Below, piece by piece: positions 58,601 to 64,000 of a stretch of DNA of 64,000 bases. Source of the stretch: Membranipora membranacea (lineage: Eukaryota > Bryozoa > Gymnolaemata > Cheilostomatida > Membraniporidae); the NCBI GenBank assembly GCA_914767715.1, contig OU612073.1, positions 13,702,001 through 13,766,000 on the forward strand, written 5' to 3'. Every line of letters starts with the position of its first letter. Position 1 is the stretch's first letter. The notes beneath the pieces were generated by a model, which worked only from the letters and a program-made list of their open reading frames with translations, did not search any database and was not told the origin of the DNA. Both the position numbers and the translations under genes were made by a program.

Positions 58601-61600
58601 ATCGCATCTTACGCATAGCTGTGGAGTAAAAGATGGTTTTAAAAATCAACGGAAACGCAATTAGAACTGATACAGTTTGAATATATATATATATATCATA
58701 TTATGCCATCAGTATATAACTTTGCGGCCGTAACTGAATACAATTGGGGTTATGTTTTTCGGAGTAATCTCCCTTGATTATTTACAGATAAGACCATACT
58801 TTTGCAAAGTTTTATAAGCCATGAAGGAAGGAAGGAAGCAGATAAGACCTTTTGCTGTAAAAACTCCTTGGTTTTAGCTAACTGCAATTGATCTACATAT
58901 TCAGTGGTTGAAAAATTTTACCTATATGCTGAATTACAAAAGTATCCCAAAATCTTGATTTTTAATACAAGAAAATGAAATAATAATATATTAAAATATA
59001 TAAAAACTTGATCAATCACAATGAAATTCAATGTAAGGAAGGAAAGGGTCTTAAAATAAACAGCTGAATTTGTTCTGCTAAAAAATTCTTTATATATATT
59101 AAGTTATTGTATTAAATATAGAATTGTTTTGTATTACAATAACTTTAAATATATATATGTTTTTCTGAATTTCTTTTCTGCAAATCAATAATTCCAGATT
59201 GGATTTATACAATATTCAAAATTCAAAGCTGGAATATTATTATTTCTCTTTATTTTAATGATATATTTATTATATCATATAATATAATAAATATCAAATT
59301 ATATTCGCAGTAAATTTTTGTCCCATAAGTGGGTCAGCATTATTCGCCCGTTTAATTCCGCTCATTTTGTTTCTTTCTTAGTTTCCTTGGCTGCCAGACC
59401 AAAAAGTGTGATCTGCTCCAATGGTAGCTTATATAAAAAAGTATTTAGCGCCCCCTATAATAAAGGACAACTCCTGACACAACCCCTGACACAACCCCTG
59501 CCAGCCAAACATTAATAGCCATATGCTTTTTCAGGGTTGGATATGTATCGCTATAGCATATGCTATATATCAAGGCTATTACTCAATAACTTTGGATTCT
59601 ACTCCAACACTTAACTTATTTTATTCATTATACTTATAATGGTACATGCATGGATATGGCATTACTCAACTTTTATCATTACTCGCTGACTTCGATCTCT
59701 ACTATTGTCACCTTTGACACAAATGTCGATACTGTCAAACAATTGTTGAAACCATTATTATACTGATATTCTACTGATACAAGGTAAGCAAAGGATGTGC
59801 CACTTGCAAGGGCTTTGATCACTTAGATATATATGTATGAGTGATCGAAGGCCTTTTCTATTCTCTATACCTTCTTAAACAAAAAATCAAATTGAGTAGA
59901 GCCAGCTAATTGCAACCGCTGCCATAAAATATGTTTTGACAGATTCTTAACAATATCAATTAACCTTATGTCCTGTGGGATTTTTTGATAAAGACAACAG
60001 CAAGATAATAGCAGTGAATTTCATAAAGATGGTGCCAACTGTTCATTCATGTGATCCGACAATTCAGAGCTAGGATTGCTTGATGGCTGAGACTGTTTGC
60101 AAGTTAAATTTAAAACTAGAATGTATTTAAGGTTAAATAAAATAAGAAACATCTTTGTTTGTTTGTCCGGTTTTAGATATTATGGAGCTATCACTTTGTT
60201 TTTGAAAGTCAGCTGATAATTGATGACATTATCAGAAAAGTCTAATGTAATGCCAAATAAGAAAATTTGTAACAAAATTTGTCCTGAAATGGGTGGAATA
60301 CAATTTCTTTTTCTGATTCCATTCCATTGCCCTTACTACAAGTGATCTCATTTTTCACCACCAAAGTCAGTTAGATTTATTGGGTGATGTGATGAAAGGT
60401 TCATTTATTTTAACTGTCCCAGGAACATACAATGACTTGCACTGTATAGTGAAAATGGATGAGTGTGATACCAAGATTAATTGAACGTCGAAAAAACGAC
60501 AAGTTTCTTTAGACAGACCCAAGGTTGAACGGAAATTCAATTGGCTTGTTAATGTGCGCACATGTGTTTGTAACGTTAATAAAACTGGATATTATTGGTG
60601 GAGGCCACATGTGATTGTACCTGGCAAAGATCTAAATGTTATCGGCTTTGGGTTCTGTCACAAGTAAACTCAAGGTGAAGCTTCTTCGAATACATGGATA
60701 AAGTCCTCGGTGCAAATAACTCATCCAGATGTCTTAGGCACTGTTTGTTGTAGCTGGAGACAAACGTAATTATGAGTTGTGCCCACATTGATGTTGTCAA
60801 GACAACTCCTACTGAGGCAACACATGCAATAGGTCAGTTATGATATTGCGTTTAAAAAATGAAAACTTTGCAATGGTAGAACACTTTTAATTGGAGTATT
60901 ATTATTAACACCTCACATTTTTATTGTCAACCAAAGTCATCTCATTAGAAATGTTTTGCGCTCAATAACAAACATCAATATAATAACAAAACATCAATAA
61001 GCAAAATGAAGAAGACTCAAACATTTAAATGTAATTAACTTGATAAACATAAATATTGATTTTTCTGTCTAAAAATGAGTATAAGTTACTTATAATTACC
61101 TTTAAATATGTTGGGAACACAAAACTCTTAGCAGATGAAAAGAATTTCAGATCCACATACTCTTGAGGGTCAGCCTGTGCAGGCTGCCGGGATGGGTGGG
61201 GGAAGGGGGGACAGCCTCTTCAAGGTCACCACACAGACCTGTCTATCATTTTCATAAATTCGATTTACGATATAGAGTATAACTAACACAAATATGTTTG
61301 TTAGTTTTACCAAGTAAAACTACTACTTACTTAGGCTTGGCTAGTAGAGACTGGCTGGAGTGAATTAAACTTATTTAAATTCAGTATGGAGATCCACAGA
61401 CATTGACACACAGACATCAATTTAGTCTAACAGTTATGTTGTGATCACATGAAGAGTAGACCACAAAATAAAATTGGACAACTCTTATTCTAATCCGAAT
61501 TCACAATTATTGCAATTTATTTTCAAGTTGCCCTCTCTTTCCATATGGATGTACCAAGGTTGTCCCCCGTTCCCCCACCCACCCCCGACAGCCTGCCCAG

Positions 61601-62252
61601 GCTACTTGAAGGTGACAACTCTCAAGGCAGGCAAATCGAATCGAATCAAATCAAAGTTGTTCTACGGGAGAGGAAAACTCACACAAATAAATTTAGAGTC
61701 AGTCAGAGAGTTCATGATGACTAATGTTATGGTTCAGCCAAATTAGAAGATTAGACCACTCCAAAACTTTGCAAGCATTTGAAGTAAAAATTATGACATG
61801 ACATGTTTTATCTTTCATTAGTAACCACTTTCCATCTGGACAATCAGGATGATCAGTCAGCTATATTTGGTAGAAAACAATGATGTCCGAACCAAGCTGA
61901 AAGCTGCAGATTGTTTAAATGAATGATGTATATGCATTCGAAATAGAAATCTGTTCTAATTCACAGAGGTGTTATTTTCTATTAGCATTTCTGTTGCAGT
62001 ATTGAATGTGTCTTGCAGGACTTAGAATAGGTACGGGGGCACCACAGACAATTACTGATAGAAAATTTAGTGTACCAAAGAGCATGTAGGAGGACTGTTG
62101 AGGGAGGGTTTGATCAAAGCCATTCAAATGACTTGGCCGATGACTTTCGGTAAATAGTTTAGAATAGTTTTCATTTTGTACCTCAGTAACAATAAAGTAA
62201 TGAGAGGGTGTTCATCGAACAAAGCATTCATGTTTTATGATTTGAATGCATC
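58601..62252. other. AT-rich intergenic DNA, no gene seen
   Basis: It contains TA microsatellites near 58680-58700 and 59085-59160, and low-complexity AT from 58900 to 59310. The reading frames here lack domains and splice context. An inverted repeat is listed separately. Confidence 0.5.
61166..61620. repeat. Inverted repeat with purine/pyrimidine-biased arms
   Basis: The arm at about 61171-61216 (CAGGCTGCCGGGATGGGTGG, then GGGAA-GGGGGGACA) is complemented at about 61559-61605. Spacer is about 340 bp. The arms are G-rich on one side and C-rich on the other. Confidence 0.6.
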
Positions 62253-62410
62253 ATGATAGATTGCACTTGAGTTTGTTATACAGTCTCATCTTCTCACATA
62301 CAAACCCTTTTATTTCATGACAGCTACTACTGATGACCCTCATACCAAACTGATCACTTCCAGACTCTTAACGTATAAGGAAATTTCCTATGCATAACCC
62401 TCACAATACT
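62253..62410 (-). pseudogene. C-type lectin C-terminal remnant, related to locus D
   Basis: The frame reads ESGSDQFGMRVISSSCHEIK then GFVCEKM, very close to the locus D end (SSESGQFGMRVIDSCGELKG). An in-frame TAA precedes ESG and the rest of the domain is missing. A partial duplicate of the PAN-CTLD gene. Confidence 0.75.
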
Positions 62411-64000
62411 ATTATAGATTGTCTGCTCAACACAAAAAAGAAGATAAATCTTGATGCTGAATCAAGCCGTAGAAGCCATATAAATTTCAATGTTGCCGAT
62501 AGGCAATAAATTGTTTGTAAAGCAGCAAACAATATATGCAACTAACTTTAGCATTTGTTATAATTTGATGTCAACTTCAAGGTCGTATTGTTTACAAAAA
62601 GTTGGGGAGGCATAAATCCTTGAGGTCACAAAGTAACACTATAAGCTCCTACTGGGTGAGGGCCCAGTCTCAACATCGTTATAAGAGGTCGTAAATGAGC
62701 TGATTCTGACATGGAGTAGCGGTTATGGGCCACTTTTATTGGCGTTCTAGTGGAGCGCTCCAAGCCCAGCCTCCCATTAAAATAAGGGCCTCACACTGAA
62801 CTCTAATGATGTCTTTGTCGTTGTGGTAGAGTATTAGATGGCTAATAGTAATACATTGGGGAACTTATTTGCCTCTCATTGTCCGCACAGATGTTTGATC
62901 ATCGCATACTCCGGGAAATAACCATTTATGCCATATTCAGAATTGAAATCATATTGTTATCATAAAAAATATCAGCAGTTTGATCTGATGCTCTCTATAA
63001 TTTTAGATTGTTGTTTTCCAGTCCTGATTTGAATTTGGCGAGTTGTTGGTTTCATCACAATAACCATACAGCATTTACCATTTAATGCCAATGCATACAA
63101 TTCATCGGTGTTTGTGTAGCCAATATCTGCATGCAATTCAGGATTTTATCTCTGATAATTTGACTCCAATCCACCATCAGTATAACCTAACCACACAAGG
63201 CTACCTACCACACATGTGACCTAACCACGCAAGGCATGCATCCATTATCAGTATCCATGCCAGTTATGTTTTACTTTTCGGTGCAATCATGCATACAAGG
63301 ATACGCACAAGATAAGATCACAGCGTAAGGATATATCCTTACTCTGTGATTAGATACCTAAACATTAAACCCATTGCTTCATTTGAGCATGATTTGAGAC
63401 ATACTGAACTATCTATATTGCATACACGACATTCTTGTGCTCTGAACTGTGACATTCAACCTAATATAAATAATAAGGCCTTCATCGCTTTAGTAGTTAG
63501 TTAAGTAACTCAGTGAAGGTTTAGCTGTTATGGTGGATTACTGTCATTACGAGTCAGATTAGATATCAGAGATTTGTTGGAACTCAACTTATGAGTTTGT
63601 GGTAAAGCACTATAGAAGGCTACGGGCTAGATTGGCAAGCAGCGCTGTAAGTTAATTAATATACTATAATGCTATAGTTGACATTGAGTAGTATTTGTAA
63701 ATGAACCTACTTACTCCACTGTCTTGAAATAAGATGTAGGCTACATTACTATATTCCTAATATGATCGGGGTTGTGTGGGGTTGGGGTCGAGGTCGAGGG
63801 GCGAGAAACCTGCTCTATTAAAACTCATTTGAATGATTCCAAACAAAGTGCTATGAATGCCTGTGTAAGCATAGGACATCCGCTTTCCCCAGACTTCGAA
63901 CTTCAAACACCATCCAATGACTGTAACATACATGCTTTCTAAAATATTTACATATCAGGAAGTTAAGTCCTATACCTAATAACATAACCCACAGTGTTTA
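62411..64000. other. Right end, no gene recognised
   Basis: AT-rich DNA. A dispersed-repeat copy at 62690-62810 matches 15900-16025. Small direct repeats (CCTAACCACRCAAGGC) lie near 63186-63236. Confidence 0.45.

Noticed and set aside
61474-61746. 90-residue plus-strand frame
   Set aside because: It runs through an inverted repeat arm; Pro-rich content comes from the C-rich repeat, with no domain.

Overview
This window is animal nuclear DNA. It is AT-rich, its genes are split by GT-AG introns, and it carries non-LTR retrotransposon pieces, tRNA-like SINE heads and many small foldback repeats. The gene content (agrin with an NtA domain, secreted C-type lectins, a WSC domain, a galactose-3-O-sulfotransferase, a Toll-like TIR exon) points to an invertebrate bilaterian, most likely a marine deuterostome or lophotrochozoan. 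The sequence does not let me narrow the phylum. Every protein gene I could assemble is on the minus strand, and each exon chain below was built by hand from splice sites and phase agreement.

Layout. 1-23563: the 5' two thirds of agrin. There are 21 exons in the window (about 1188 codons) coding NtA, 8 Kazal/follistatin domains, 2 laminin-EGF domains and a ninth Kazal; the rest lies left of position 1. A Thr-rich linker separates Kazal 1 from Kazal 2. Intron 1 (14283-23085) is 8.8 kb and holds only repeats. 25.7-29.1 kb: a decayed zone with a broken C-type lectin, a LINE reverse-transcriptase fragment, an NHL-like fragment and a repeat whose head resembles the 5' end of U2 snRNA. 30.7-33.0 kb: an intact lectin gene (287 aa) in which a WSC domain is nested inside the C-type lectin domain (CTLD). 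36.0-37.6 kb: a second lectin with a different module at the same place; it carries one internal TAG. 38.3-43.8 kb: a complete 7-exon galactose-3-O-sulfotransferase-like gene (411 aa). 45.5-47.5 kb: a U2-headed LINE 3' fragment followed by three tandem U2-related units. 49.1-51.4 kb: an intact transmembrane-TIR exon next to a Toll-like ectodomain ruined by four in-frame stops. 55.3-58.0 kb: an intact PAN/apple plus CTLD secreted protein (239 aa). 58-64 kb: AT-rich intergenic DNA with a tandem duplication and a stray CTLD remnant.

How it hangs together. Agrin and the sulfotransferase belong to extracellular-matrix and glycan biology. The four lectin loci and the TIR gene look like a local family of secreted recognition proteins plus an innate-immune receptor. 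The most unusual signal is that lectins at three loci carry different phase 1-1 exon modules (WSC, a 91-aa module, a 51-aa module) in one phase-1 intron between CTLD helix 2 and the WIGL strand. The lectin at 55-58 kb has that intron but no insert. This reads as a recurrent exon-shuffling dock inside a folded domain.
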